Assembly: GCF_011516655.1 (NCBI RefSeq)
Contig: NZ_WOSV01000004.1
Span: forward strand, 149,864 to 213,863
Source: Acetobacter thailandicus
GTDB lineage: Bacteria > Pseudomonadota > Alphaproteobacteria > Acetobacterales > Acetobacteraceae
Length of the DNA: 64,000 nt
Direction of reading: 5' to 3'
Every line of letters starts with the position of its first letter. Within the stretch, counting starts at the first letter, position 1. Shown here piece by piece: positions 54,979 to 63,867 of this stretch. The translations under genes were made by a program, and so were the position numbers. Below the pieces are notes generated by a model, which saw nothing but the letters and a program-made list of their open reading frames with translations, was not told the DNA's origin and made no database searches.

Positions 54979-56046
54979 ATGAGTCGTTTCTGGAGCCCTC
55001 TTGTTCATCAGCTTACCCCTTATGTGCCAGGTGAGCAGCCCAGAACGCCGGGGCTGATTAAACTTAATACGAACGAGCTGCCTTACGGCCCGTCTCCCCG
55101 TGCTTTGAAGGCTATGCGCGATGCAGCTGATGATACGCTGCGTTTGTATCCTGATCCGGTCTCTTTATCGCTGCGTACAGCATTGGGTAAGCGTGTTGGC
55201 TTGCCGGCAGATCATGTGTTTGTTGGTAACGGGTCTGACGAAGTGCTGGCTCATGCATTTCAGGCTTTTTTTGCGCATAAGGCTCCGTTACTTTTTGCCG
55301 ATGTGACCTACAGCTTTTATAAAGTGTACTGTGAGTTATACCGCCTGCCTTATCAGACCGTTGCACTTGATGAGACTATGCAGGTGCAGATTGAGGATTA
55401 TAATCAGCCCTGTAGTGGTGTGGTGCTGGCAAACCCTAATGCGCCAACAGGCATTGCTCTTGGGCTGGATAAAATTCGTCAGTTGCTTGAAATGCATCAG
55501 GACCGGGTTGTGCTGGTTGATGAGGCCTATGTTGATTTTGGCGCTGAAAGCGCAGCCAGCCTGGTAAAAGAATATGCCAACCTGCTTGTCGTGCAGACTT
55601 TTTCTAAGTCGCGGGCACTGGCCGGTATCCGTGTGGGCTTTGCTTTTGCCAGCCCGGAGCTGATTGAAGGGCTGACACGGGTAAAAGACAGTTTTAATTC
55701 CTATCCGCTTGATCGTATTGCCCAGGCCGGAGCACAGGCTGCTGCTGAAGATGAGGCCTGGTTTTGTGAGCATGTTGAAAAAGTTAAGGCCTCGCGGGAG
55801 CGGCTTAGTGCTGGCCTGGCCGCCCTGGGCTTTAGTATCTTGCCATCACAGGCTAACTTTGTTTATATTCACCATGTTGATCGTAGTGCTGCGCGTATAG
55901 CTTCTGACTTGCGTGAGCACGCCGTGATTGTCCGTCATCTTAAGGGTGAGCGCACAGCTGACTGGCTGCGCGTGACAATAGGTACTGATCAGCAATGTGA
56001 CGTGCTGCTTTCAGTCTTGCGGGATATTCTTCTTCGCAACGACTAA
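54979..56046 (+). CDS. hisC: Histidinol-phosphate aminotransferase
   Basis: 355 aa. Fold-type I aminotransferase: 'KLNTNELPYGPSPRALKAM', 'VGNGSDEVLAHAFQAFF', 'NPNAPTGIAL' and 'FSKSRALAGIRVGF' with PLP lysine K210, 'YPLDRIAQAGAQAA' near the C-terminus. Converts imidazole-acetol phosphate to histidinol phosphate in histidine synthesis. Standing alone, it may also act on aromatic amino acids, as some HisC paralogues do. The rest of the his genes are not in the window. Confidence 0.93.
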   Translation: MSRFWSPLVHQLTPYVPGEQPRTPGLIKLNTNELPYGPSPRALKAMRDAADDTLRLYPDPVSLSLRTALGKRVGLPADHVFVGNGSDEVLAHAFQAFFAHKAPLLFADVTYSFYKVYCELYRLPYQTVALDETMQVQIEDYNQPCSGVVLANPNAPTGIALGLDKIRQLLEMHQDRVVLVDEAYVDFGAESAASLVKEYANLLVVQTFSKSRALAGIRVGFAFASPELIEGLTRVKDSFNSYPLDRIAQAGAQAAAEDEAWFCEHVEKVKASRERLSAGLAALGFSILPSQANFVYIHHVDRSAARIASDLREHAVIVRHLKGERTADWLRVTIGTDQQCDVLLSVLRDILLRND

Positions 56047-56235
56047 GGGTGTGCTTAAAGTCTCTTTCCCATAGTCTGTTTTATAGCAGATACCATGGGA
56101 ATATCGTGTTTTGGTTGAAATTTACAGGCAGTTTCACCCTTCATCGGCAAAGGGCTGGTGAGGGTTTGAAACATGTTATTCCTGATGTGTGGGCTGTGCT
56201 CTGTGTCAGGCTTTTTAAGCAATGGAGTTTTATCT

Positions 56236-56514
56236 ATGCGTGCATTTCATGGACAGTTTTCTGATAATCAGCCTATCAGGCGCAACCTTGATCAGAAACA
56301 AAAACAGCTGCGTGACCTGAAAGAAACACTGGCTGCAATGAAGTCTCATACGGCTCCGGCTCTCAGAGAGAGTGTGCGTAAACGCATTAGCCAGCTTGAG
56401 GCTGAAGTTGCCGCAGCTCCGGCCTTAAAAGCTGCGCAGAGGAAACCTGCCGCAGCTAAAACAGAGCGTCGCAGGGTTACGTCTCGTACGGAACGTGTTG
56501 TTCATTTTCGTTAA
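56236..56514 (+). CDS. Small basic coiled-coil protein, hypothetical
   Basis: 92 aa from ATG 56236, preceded by GGAG 8 nt upstream; a longer frame from 56173 lacks a site. Predicted coiled coil over residues about 15-65 ('QKQKQLRDLKETLAAM', 'RESVRKRISQLEAEVAA'), then an Ala/Lys/Arg tail. No family recognised. Convergent or parallel partners do not give a role; it follows hisC by 190 nt. Confidence 0.6.
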   Translation: MRAFHGQFSDNQPIRRNLDQKQKQLRDLKETLAAMKSHTAPALRESVRKRISQLEAEVAAAPALKAAQRKPAAAKTERRRVTSRTERVVHFR

Positions 56515-56677
56515 TGAAGCACGATAAGCGCACAGAGAGGGGTTGTTCTGTGCGCTGCTCGTGATATGTAGCGCGCAGAATATCAGGCATTTTTTGCGTG
56601 CGTTCAGGTTTTTTATTGTAATGTGTTGCTGGTTCAGTATGGGCTGAGCATTATTTTGGAGAGCAGGGAGTTGAGTG

Positions 56678-57736
56678 ATGACCGAAACCCCGTCATCTGC
56701 CATACCTGATCCTGTTTCAGAAGGTGGCACCCTGCTGCGCAATGGCCTGATCTGGGCCATTTTCTGTCGTCCCGGCCATGACCCGATAGAACTTGAGCCC
56801 GATGTTGTCACGTATCGTCTGGCAACAGGTACATTTCCTTCTCCTTATGCTGAGATGGAAGGGTGGGGCTGGTTTCATTTTGATATCGTCCATACCCTTT
56901 CACGGGCACAGATTGAAAATATTCCTTCTTTGCATGAGGAGGTCAGGCAGGTTCTGACCAACCTCGAACGAAGTATACGCCTCGATAATGAGGGAGATAC
57001 GGTTTTTGGTGCTCTGCCTGCTTTTGATGATACGACGACTGATGATGATCGTAATGTCAGTACGTGGCGTTTTGCCCTTCAGCCTGATTTGCTGACAACA
57101 ACGCGCCGCCATCCTATTCCGGCGCTTGGCGTGGTATATCATGAGCTCAGGCGTGGTATAATCCCGCGTTCTCCGGCGCAGGTTGTTGACCGTGCTTTGC
57201 TTGAGTTTGCCGATACGTTGCGGCGTGATTTTGCGCGTCTTGATGATCAGCTTGACCGGGCAGAAGATGTTTTGCTTATGCTTGATCGTGATACTGATCT
57301 CAGGCGTGTGAATGGTCTGCTTGGTCTGGTGCGGCGCCGGGCAACAGAGCTGCGTCGTGTGCTTGCGCCTGTAGACCGTATTTTTCGTGATGAAGAGCTT
57401 GAACTGCCTGAATGGGCTGAGGATGATCTGCGCGATCGCTCGCAGCGTCAGGTTCATGCTGCTCTTGATGACCTTCTGGCATTGCAGGACCGTGCGCGGT
57501 CACTGCAGGACGAGCTTATGGCGAACCAGGCTGAAGATACTAACCGTCAGCTTTACCTTGTTTCTGTTGGTACAACGCTGATGCTGCCAGCAACATTTGT
57601 AACTGGCTTCTTCGGTATGAATACGGGTGGTATGTTTCTGACCAATGGTTCGTGGGGAACTGTTGAAGCCGGTGGTATCTGTTTTGTTATCATGCTGGGA
57701 ACATGGATGCTGCTTAAAATTACCCGCCTTCTTTAA
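56678..57736 (+). CDS. CorA/ZntB-type divalent cation transporter
   Basis: 352 aa from ATG 56678 (GGGAG 7 nt upstream). Long cytosolic N-terminal funnel with helices (residues 160-290, e.g. '[34 protein letters not shown]'), then two membrane helices at about 297-315 and 328-348. The conserved pore motif 'FGMNTGG' follows TM1. Moves Mg2+, Zn2+ or Co2+; ZntB-like exporters/importers have the same layout, so the ion is unsure. Its end overlaps the convergent ynfA gene by 4 nt. Confidence 0.85.
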   Translation: MTETPSSAIPDPVSEGGTLLRNGLIWAIFCRPGHDPIELEPDVVTYRLATGTFPSPYAEMEGWGWFHFDIVHTLSRAQIENIPSLHEEVRQVLTNLERSIRLDNEGDTVFGALPAFDDTTTDDDRNVSTWRFALQPDLLTTTRRHPIPALGVVYHELRRGIIPRSPAQVVDRALLEFADTLRRDFARLDDQLDRAEDVLLMLDRDTDLRRVNGLLGLVRRRATELRRVLAPVDRIFRDEELELPEWAEDDLRDRSQRQVHAALDDLLALQDRARSLQDELMANQAEDTNRQLYLVSVGTTLMLPATFVTGFFGMNTGGMFLTNGSWGTVEAGGICFVIMLGTWMLLKITRLL

Positions 57737-58071
57737 CCCCCTCTGGGGGCAAGGAGGATAAGACCTGCACCAAAGAGGCAAACAGCGGCGCCGGCTATTT
57801 CCCACTTATCTGGCATGCGGCCTTCAACGCATCGCATCCATAAAAGTGAAGTCATAATATAAATACCGCCATAGGCAGCGTAAGCCCGGCCCGCACTATC
57901 CGTTTCAATTCTGGTCAGTAGCAGAGCAAAAACAGCCAGACTGAACGCCCCGGGGAGAAGCAGCCAGGCTGAACGCCCTTCTCTGAGCCAGAGCCAGGCC
58001 ATGTAACATCCCGCAATTTCAGCAAAACCGGCCAGAATATAAATCAGAACAGGTTTGATAAAAAAAAGCAT
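57733..58071 (-). CDS. ynfA: YnfA/UPF0060 membrane protein
   Basis: 112 aa with four hydrophobic segments ('[21 protein letters not shown]', '[18 protein letters not shown]', '[16 protein letters not shown]', '[18 protein letters not shown]'). Typical of UPF0060, related in fold to small multidrug resistance exporters; inner membrane. The C-terminal codons overlap the end of the convergent corA-type gene. Function not proven. Confidence 0.92.
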   Translation of the reverse strand: MLFFIKPVLIYILAGFAEIAGCYMAWLWLREGRSAWLLLPGAFSLAVFALLLTRIETDSAGRAYAAYGGIYIMTSLLWMRCVEGRMPDKWEIAGAAVCLFGAGLILLAPRGG

Positions 58072-58689
58072 ATTTTCAGCCTTGCCGGGGGATACAGGTA
58101 CCTGAGGGCTGCTCGGGCAGGAAGGGGGACTTTATCCTGAATTATGATTTTCGGGGAGGCTGATTTTTGATGTGCCGGGTATTCTTATATAATTTAGAAG
58201 ATGGTTGGTGGTTTGGTTATTATTTTATTGAAAAATTATTTTAGTTTTTATTCCATAAATATAAATAAATTTTTTATATAGTGTGAATTTGATAAATATA
58301 TAATTTTATAATTACATTTTTTACAGGTTTTTTTGATATTTTTCTGTATTCTGGTGGCTATAGTATGTTGCCATAAAATCTTCGAAAAGAAGGGCTAGGC
58401 AGACAACTCGTTATACTCATATGGAAAAAACGAAAATACAGACCGTCTGTAACATGAGGTGAAAACAAGATTGCCGGTATAAGCGCTTCTTTGAAGTTTC
58501 AGGTGGTGCATGGCGTGGTGCCGCTCTTTACAGTGCAGTCAGCGTTGTATGGTGCGGGTATGAGCCGACTTGATATCGTAAGTAATATAACAAAAGTCAC
58601 GCTAAACGGTGGTGTAAGTTTTTTTTACGTATTATGGACAGGTTTTAAGATATGGCACGGCGTATTTTCTTTTTAGGGCAGCGCGATTT
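58072..58689. other. 618-nt AT-rich intergenic region
   Basis: Between divergent ynfA and the lytic transglycosylase. The core 58195-58345 is almost all A/T. Further on, a 61-codon frame at 58491-58676 lacks a ribosome site. I see no RNA gene or riboswitch. It presumably contains the promoter of the plus-strand gene. Confidence 0.5.
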
Positions 58690-60099
58690 ATGAGCTCCGG
58701 ATCAGTTTTATCATTTGGTTATTTTCGTGGGCGCCTGTCCCGGCCGTTATTGCGTTATGTACCTGTTTGTGGGGCGTTATTTTTGCTTGCAGCCTGTGCC
58801 GGGCAGCAGGCTTCCCAGACAACACCTTCTTCAGAATCAGTTGAGGAGGCTGCAGCCAAGTATCGTGCGCATGCACGCTCGTCTTATACGATTCCCGGTC
58901 CACCCGAAGACCCGTGGGGACCTTATATTCGTGAAGCTGCCGGGCGTTTTGACGTGCCTGAAATATGGATCAGGGCAGTCATGCATCAGGAATCGGGAGG
59001 CCGGCTTTTTCAGAATGGCCAGCTGATCACGTCAGCTCCCGGAGCCATGGGGCTGATGCAGCTGATGTCTCCGACTTATGATGAAATGCGTTATGCTCAT
59101 AACCTGCAGGATGATCCTTACGAGCCCCATGATAATATCATGGCGGGAACAGCCTATATCAGACAGATGTATGATACCTATGGCACGCCGGGGTTTCTCG
59201 CGGCTTACAATGCGGGGCCGGGCCGGCTTGAGGATTTTCTGAGCCATAACCGTACACTCCCGCGTGAGACACGTAACTATGTTGCCTCTATCGGACGGCG
59301 CATCGTGGGGGTGTTCCCTTCCAGCCGCTCTCAGGCGGATTTGCTGGTTAGCAGTCATGACACAATGGCGCAAAACTATCAGCCGGTGCAGAGCAATGCG
59401 CAGACACAGTCAGTCAGTGCAGCATGGAATAGCCGTTTAAATAATCAGCAGACATATCAGCCTGTTTATGTAGCCCGCTCTTCTGAGAAGGCTGCGGTCA
59501 GTGCCGCATGGGCAAAGCGTATGGCTGATGAGAGTGCCCAGACAACGCAGCCTTCAGATGGAAGTGAGAATAGCTCTTCTTCGTCTGAAGCTGAACCGGT
59601 TACGACGGCAGTCCCGGTTCAGGAGCAAAATAGTTATGAAACAAGCGCGGACGTCAGTTCAGTGTGGCAGAAACGTTTGTCAGCTTCAGCCAGCAGTGAC
59701 GGAGCAGAAGAGAGCGGCAGAGAGATAACCGAGAATACCCCCCAGGTCGCTGATGTTCCCGCGCCGGCAGTTTCTGCACGTAACAGAAGCAACAGCCCGC
59801 CGCCTGCTGTGGTGAAGCCTTCTCCTGTGCGTGTTGCGGCAGTTACAGTTGCCCGTAACTGGGGAATTCAGGTTGGTGCATTTGCGTCCGTAGCGCAGGC
59901 GCGTCAGGCAATAGGTAAGGCGCAGCTCAGAGCGCATCGGGTGCTGAGTGCTGCATCTGCGCAGATTAGTAAGGTCTCGGGAAAAAATAACTCTTTCTAC
60001 CGTGCCCGCATGGCTAATTTGTCTCATGAGCAGGCTGTTACAGCCTGTGGCATGCTGGCGGGTACCGGTCAGTGCATTGTCGTTGCTCCGGCATCCTGA
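58690..60099 (+). CDS. Lytic transglycosylase lipoprotein with SPOR domain
   Basis: 469 aa. Lipobox 'LLAAC' around residues 33-37. SLT domain about 75-200, with catalytic Glu in 'AVMHQESGG', 'SAPGAMGLMQLM' and 'AYNAGPGR'. A low-complexity linker (about 205-390) carries three copies of a 'V-S-x-x-W-x-x-R-L/M' unit centred on W246, W274 and W326. C-terminal SPOR domain (about 395-466, 'WGIQVGAFASVAQARQAIG'), which binds denuded septal glycan. Together it cleaves peptidoglycan at division sites. AGGG is 12 nt before the ATG. Confidence 0.9.
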   Translation: MSSGSVLSFGYFRGRLSRPLLRYVPVCGALFLLAACAGQQASQTTPSSESVEEAAAKYRAHARSSYTIPGPPEDPWGPYIREAAGRFDVPEIWIRAVMHQESGGRLFQNGQLITSAPGAMGLMQLMSPTYDEMRYAHNLQDDPYEPHDNIMAGTAYIRQMYDTYGTPGFLAAYNAGPGRLEDFLSHNRTLPRETRNYVASIGRRIVGVFPSSRSQADLLVSSHDTMAQNYQPVQSNAQTQSVSAAWNSRLNNQQTYQPVYVARSSEKAAVSAAWAKRMADESAQTTQPSDGSENSSSSSEAEPVTTAVPVQEQNSYETSADVSSVWQKRLSASASSDGAEESGREITENTPQVADVPAPAVSARNRSNSPPPAVVKPSPVRVAAVTVARNWGIQVGAFASVAQARQAIGKAQLRAHRVLSAASAQISKVSGKNNSFYRARMANLSHEQAVTACGMLAGTGQCIVVAPAS

Positions 60100-60165
60100 A
60101 GACTATGCGTTTCACCAGAGTGTGGGGTGAGTGAGTGGATGAGGCTCGTAACCCCTCCTGACCTT

Positions 60166-60753
60166 TTACCCGGCAGAGAGTTTTTTAACCAGAAGACGAA
60201 TACGCTCCTCGACATCCTCCGGGCTGCCACCAAGCCGCTGGTCAAGCCCGAGTATAACGACACCGTGTACGGCTTCGTACATCGTTCGTGCCAGAATCTG
60301 TGGTGAGTGACCACGTGTCTCAACGTCATGAGCAAAGAATGTCGTGATGCGTTCAATCAGCCCGTTTCTCAGTGTCAGATATTCTTCAGGCAATTCTTCG
60401 TGTGAAGAGAGGCGGAGTGCGAAAAGTGCATGCCAGCGATTCAGGTTATTACGGGCATAGTGAAAATAGGCCAGAGCCAGAGCTTCCAGACGGTCTGCGC
60501 TTCGTTCAGTTGTTACCTTTAGTGCCTGCTCAAACATCAGGTTACCCATAACGGCCAGGGTACGTGTATTCACGGCCAGTATAACGTGTTCTATCCCGCC
60601 AAAGAGGTAGCTGAGTGAGCCAAGGGCACATCCTGCCTTAGTTGTGATCGCACGAGCCGTGCAGCCACTCAGTCCTTGTTCAACGATAATTGTTTCCGCC
60701 GAATCGGTAATTAAGGCTCTGAGTGTCTCAGGGTTTCTTCCTTTGCGGCCCAT
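60166..60753 (-). CDS. TetR-family transcriptional regulator
   Basis: 195 aa. N-terminal HTH (residues 8-55, 'TIIVEQGLSGCTARAITTKAGCALGSLSYLFGG') and a helical C-terminal ligand domain of the TetR_C type ('LALAYFHYARNNLNRWHALFALRLSS'). A pair of palindromes sits between it and the divergent yiaA-like gene, so it likely represses itself and that gene. Ligand unknown. Confidence 0.93.
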   Translation of the reverse strand: MGRKGRNPETLRALITDSAETIIVEQGLSGCTARAITTKAGCALGSLSYLFGGIEHVILAVNTRTLAVMGNLMFEQALKVTTERSADRLEALALAYFHYARNNLNRWHALFALRLSSHEELPEEYLTLRNGLIERITTFFAHDVETRGHSPQILARTMYEAVHGVVILGLDQRLGGSPEDVEERIRLLVKKLSAG

Positions 60754-60819
60754 AAAATCTCCTGCTGAGGCATGACATCTGTCTCTGTAGTGTCAGAGAA
60801 TTCAAGGTGATGCAATTTA

Positions 60820-60888
60820 TTTGTGAACAATGTTCATTTTATGCTTGCCGGACTGTTTTATTTGTAGTTAATGAACGTTGTTCACAAA
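60820..60888. promoter_or_regulatory. Paired TetR operators
   Basis: TGAACAATGTTCA (60824-60836) and TGAACGTTGTTCA (60872-60884) are each palindromic, and the extended 18-bp flanks (60820-60837 and 60871-60888) are mutual inverted repeats with one mismatch. Start-to-start distance is 48-51 bp. They lie between the TetR gene and the yiaA-like gene, ending 5 nt before its AAGGA site. Confidence 0.75.
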
Positions 60889-60905
60889 TGAAAAGGATGA
60901 AAACA

Positions 60906-61136
60906 ATGACAACACGTAAAGCAACCAACTCATCAAGCTGGATCATGTTCACATGGATCTGTTTTGCAATTTCGATTGTCTCTATGGCGGCCGCTGTTAT
61001 TTACATGCCGATGGAAAGCTGGCTGCGCGCTTATCTGGGTTTATCGGCGTTGTTTATTGTCCAGTCTTCTATCTCTTTGTCTAAAACATTACGTGATCAG
61101 GCTGAGGATCAGGTCGATATCAGCCGCCCTGAATGA
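60906..61136 (+). CDS. YiaA/YiaB-type two-helix inner membrane protein
   Basis: 76 aa from ATG 60906; AAGGA is 8 nt upstream. ATG codons at 60888 and 60897 are in frame but overlap the operator or ribosome site. Two helices ('SSWIMFTWICFAISIVSMAAAVIYM' and 'LGLSALFIVQSSISLSKTL', the latter within 'YLGLSALFIVQSS') and the 'KTLRDQ' tail match the YiaAB two-helix family. Function unknown; probably the target of the adjacent TetR repressor. Confidence 0.82.
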   Translation: MTTRKATNSSSWIMFTWICFAISIVSMAAAVIYMPMESWLRAYLGLSALFIVQSSISLSKTLRDQAEDQVDISRPE

Positions 61137-61282
61137 TCAGGTAAAACCCTCAGTCCAGGTGCTGTGAGACGTGCAGTTTTCCTGGCAGGGAAGGGAGGTT
61201 TCTCTTCTTTTTTTGATTTGTTAGGGCAGGAAGAGAAAGAATAAGCAGGACAGGAGGTTATTCATAGATAAGGTTCAGCGGC

Positions 61283-61816
61283 ATGCAGATTAAGTATCTT
61301 ACTTCGATCTTAATGCTGTGCTGTCTTTTTTTAAGCCAGTGCACGGCAACGACCGAAAAACAAAAACAACAAAACGCGTCAGCAGCCGTGGCTGACAGTC
61401 ATATTCTTCTGATCAACAGTTTCGATAAAACGTTTGAAACCGAGGCTCACCCTATTTTTGTAGCGCGTCTTAAAAGCGACCTTAAGGCCTGTCATATCAC
61501 GCTTGAGACTCCTGATATGGATGGGCCTCGTTTCCCGAGCGGAGAGGCGGTGACAGAATATATTACGCAGCATCATACTGAGCGGGTTTTGTTTTTAGCA
61601 TTTTCATTTTTACAGCCAGGTAACACGCTGAATATGCTGCCTGATGCGCTGATGTTAAAGCTTGTTGATGCTGTTAACCAAAAGCGATTATGGACCAAAA
61701 ATTTTAACCTGGCAGAGGTTAATAGCCAGTCAGATGACCGCAAAATTGTTGCCGTGAAGGCAGCTGATGCTGTGATGAAGGTTATGGTTGAAGAAAAAGC
61801 AATCGGCCCCTGCTGA
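61283..61816 (+). CDS. Hypothetical lipoprotein
   Basis: 177 aa. Lipobox 'LFLSQC' around residue 20. The mature part 'ADSHILLINSFDKTFETEAHPIFVARLKSDL' with 'PSGEAVTEYITQHHTERVLFL' and 'LNMLPDALMLKLVDAVNQKRLWT' resembles no family I know well. A bidirectional terminator follows. Confidence 0.7.
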   Translation: MQIKYLTSILMLCCLFLSQCTATTEKQKQQNASAAVADSHILLINSFDKTFETEAHPIFVARLKSDLKACHITLETPDMDGPRFPSGEAVTEYITQHHTERVLFLAFSFLQPGNTLNMLPDALMLKLVDAVNQKRLWTKNFNLAEVNSQSDDRKIVAVKAADAVMKVMVEEKAIGPC

Positions 61817-61834
61817 TCTGCGCTGATATTATAA

Positions 61835-61875
61835 AAAAACCCTGCTGCCAGCGTAATGTGGCAGCAGGGTTTTTC
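61835..61875. terminator. Bidirectional intrinsic terminator
   Basis: ACCCTGCTGCCA (61839-61850), loop GCGTAATG, TGGCAGCAGGGT (61859-61870), preceded by AAAAAA and followed by TTTT. It lies between the convergent lipoprotein gene and pdc, so it can terminate both strands. Confidence 0.85.
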
Positions 61876-61910
61876 ATTTTACTCTTTATCCCTGTATCAG
61901 GGCGTCACTC

Positions 61911-63587
61911 TTAGCCAACCTGTGGTTTGCGAGAGTTGGCACCGGCAACAGCTTTGCCCCACTGGATCAGTGTATCGGTGCAGTCATCACGCTCAATGCT
62001 GCATTCGATAATGGTTGGGCCACGGCGGTTAGCCTGTGCTTTTTTGATGGCTTCAGCCAGCTCGGCACCTGTGTTTGCGCGCAGACCCAGGCCATGGCCT
62101 TCACCTGCGTTGAACACATCCATCAGACCAGCATAATCCCAGTTCTTGATGTAGTTGTATGGACCGTCGTGAATAGCGATTTCGATCACATAACCACGGT
62201 TGTTTACAACAAAGATGATAACCGGCAGCTCATAACGCACCATTTGTGCGATTTCCTGAGCGGTCAGCTGGATAGAGCCGTCACCAACCATAACGATGTG
62301 CTGGCGGTCCTGAGAGCCCATGGCGTTACCGAAAGAAGAAGGAACAGACCAGCCAATATGGCCCCACTGCATTTCGGTCTCGAGACGTGCACCACGTGGC
62401 AGATGCATACGCATCGCGTTAAACCATGAGTCACCGGTTTCGGCACTCAGGGTGGTTTTTGAGGTCAGCATTTCTGTGATCTGACGAGTCATTTCGTCAT
62501 TTGTCAGGCGTGCATCACCCGGTGCGGCTGCGATTTCAGGTTTAACGTATGTCGATTCCTGAGCAGACAGCGGACGTGAAGGAGCAACTTTAGCCAGTTC
62601 GCTAAGGAACTCTTTTAGCGTAAAGCCTTCATAGCTGTGGCCTTTAACGGTAACGCGGTTTGGTTCTGCCAGCAGAACTTTGTCGCCTTTAGGCCATGAT
62701 TTCCAGCCAACGGTTGAGTAGTCGTTGAATACCGGAGCAACACAAACGAGCGCATCAGCACCTTCTACCAGCTCCTGAGTGCCGGGAGAGGAGACTTCAC
62801 CCCAGTACAAACCGCGGAAACCAGCATGATCTTCAGCAAAGTAGCCTTTCGCAGCTGCCATAGTAGCAACGCCACAGCCCAGACGGTCAGCAAGAGCTTC
62901 AGCTTCTTCTGTCGCATGAGAAGAGCGCAGCTTGGTACCAATGAGCATAACAGCGCGTTCTGAAGCTTCAAGAAACTCTTTAGATGCAGCAACGGCAGCT
63001 TTCAGGCTTTCTTTATCTGCGCTCAGTTCAGCCAGCAGGCTTGAAACAGGGCCAGGGCGAGGGCATTCAGCACTTGCTACGTTACAGGCGATTTCGAGGT
63101 AAGCTGGCTTACGTTCACGCAGGGCGGTACGAATCACGTGGTCAATTTTAGCCGGTGCTGAGCCTGCATCTGTAATGCTTTCAGCTGCACAGGTAACGTG
63201 ACGCACCATTTCAATCTGGTAGTTATAGTCGGTGCCGCCGATTGTGTGGTGCAGCACATGGCCTGTACCGTAATCGTTGCTGTTTGGTGAGCCGGAAATC
63301 AGAATAACCGGTAGGTTTTCAGCATAGGCACCGCCAATAGCGTTCATGGCAGAGATAGCGCCAACGCTGAAGGTTACGATCGCAGCGCCTGCTCCGTGTG
63401 CACGGGCATAGCCTTCAGCACTGAAACCGCAATTGAGCTCATTACAGCAATAGATCTGCTCCATGTCTTTATTGAGCAGCAGCTGGTCGAGCAGAACCAG
63501 GTTATAGTCACCAGCAACAGCAAAATGTTGTTTCAGGCCAATCTGAGCCAGACGCTCAGCCAGATACATACCAACTGTATAAGTCAT
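61911..63587 (-). CDS. pdc: Pyruvate decarboxylase
   Basis: 558 aa, the size of Acetobacter and Zymomonas enzymes. ThDP-dependent; converts pyruvate to acetaldehyde and CO2 (EC 4.1.1.1) in the cytosol, giving acetaldehyde for oxidation to acetate. E50 in '[17 protein letters not shown]', active-site histidines H113-H114 in 'HVLHHTIGG', ThDP motif 'GDGSIQL...[18 protein letters not shown]', and a '[12 protein letters not shown]' segment are all present. Close in text to A. pasteurianus Pdc. Starts ATG 63587 with GGAGAG nearby upstream. Solitary. Confidence 0.97.
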   Translation of the reverse strand: MTYTVGMYLAERLAQIGLKQHFAVAGDYNLVLLDQLLLNKDMEQIYCCNELNCGFSAEGYARAHGAGAAIVTFSVGAISAMNAIGGAYAENLPVILISGSPNSNDYGTGHVLHHTIGGTDYNYQIEMVRHVTCAAESITDAGSAPAKIDHVIRTALRERKPAYLEIACNVASAECPRPGPVSSLLAELSADKESLKAAVAASKEFLEASERAVMLIGTKLRSSHATEEAEALADRLGCGVATMAAAKGYFAEDHAGFRGLYWGEVSSPGTQELVEGADALVCVAPVFNDYSTVGWKSWPKGDKVLLAEPNRVTVKGHSYEGFTLKEFLSELAKVAPSRPLSAQESTYVKPEIAAAPGDARLTNDEMTRQITEMLTSKTTLSAETGDSWFNAMRMHLPRGARLETEMQWGHIGWSVPSSFGNAMGSQDRQHIVMVGDGSIQLTAQEIAQMVRYELPVIIFVVNNRGYVIEIAIHDGPYNYIKNWDYAGLMDVFNAGEGHGLGLRANTGAELAEAIKKAQANRRGPTIIECSIERDDCTDTLIQWGKAVAGANSRKPQVG

Positions 63588-63651
63588 TTGAATTCTCTCC
63601 TGTGGTGATCAGAGGACGATCATGAGATCAGATGTCTGCTTAATCAAAACG

Positions 63652-63715
63652 TATATCACATCCAAATGTCAAATATATGAAATATTCGTTTGTCATATTT
63701 TAATCATATATCACA
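63652..63715 (-). promoter_or_regulatory. Repeated elements upstream of pdc
   Basis: TATATCACA occurs twice (63652-63660 and 63707-63715, 55 bp apart), flanking two TGTCA boxes (63667-63671 and 63691-63695). On the pdc strand this reads TGTGATATA ... TGACA ... TGTGATATA, with a TTGACA at about 63668-63673. Probably promoter and activator or repressor sites of pdc. Confidence 0.45.
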
Positions 63716-63728
63716 CGAAAAAACGATT

Positions 63729-63792
63729 TTTTTTTGAGGATTTTTGCTTTTTTTTGAGTGGAGTTGAGTGGAATTGAGGTGTGTTTGAGTTG
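63729..63792. repeat. Repetitive TTGAG-rich tract
   Basis: Six imperfect TTGAG copies separated by T-rich or G-rich spacers (from TTTTTTTTGAGGA at about 63729 to GTTTGAGTTG near 63790), almost free of C. An inverted CCAGG/CCTGG (63799-63803 and 63809-63813) with TTTTT follows. Not coding. Confidence 0.5.
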
Positions 63793-63838
63793 TTTTCACC
63801 AGGTTTTGCCTGGGTTTTTGGGTTAATTTTGGGGTGTG

Positions 63839-63867
63839 TTGACAGGGTTAGTATGAGGCTGTAGAAG
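63839..63867 (+). promoter_or_regulatory. Possible plus-strand promoter near window end
   Basis: TTGACA (63839-63844) and TAGAAG (63862-63867) with a 17-nt spacer, reading out of the window. The -10 is weak, and the downstream gene is not visible. Confidence 0.25.

Noticed and set aside
56900..57457. 185-codon minus-strand frame antisense to the CorA-like gene
   Set aside because: Shadow of a conserved gene, with composition rich in Lys/Ile/Thr unlike real proteins of the region.
58491..58676. 61-codon frame before the lytic transglycosylase
   Set aside because: No ribosome site, no conserved features, and it sits in a presumed leader.
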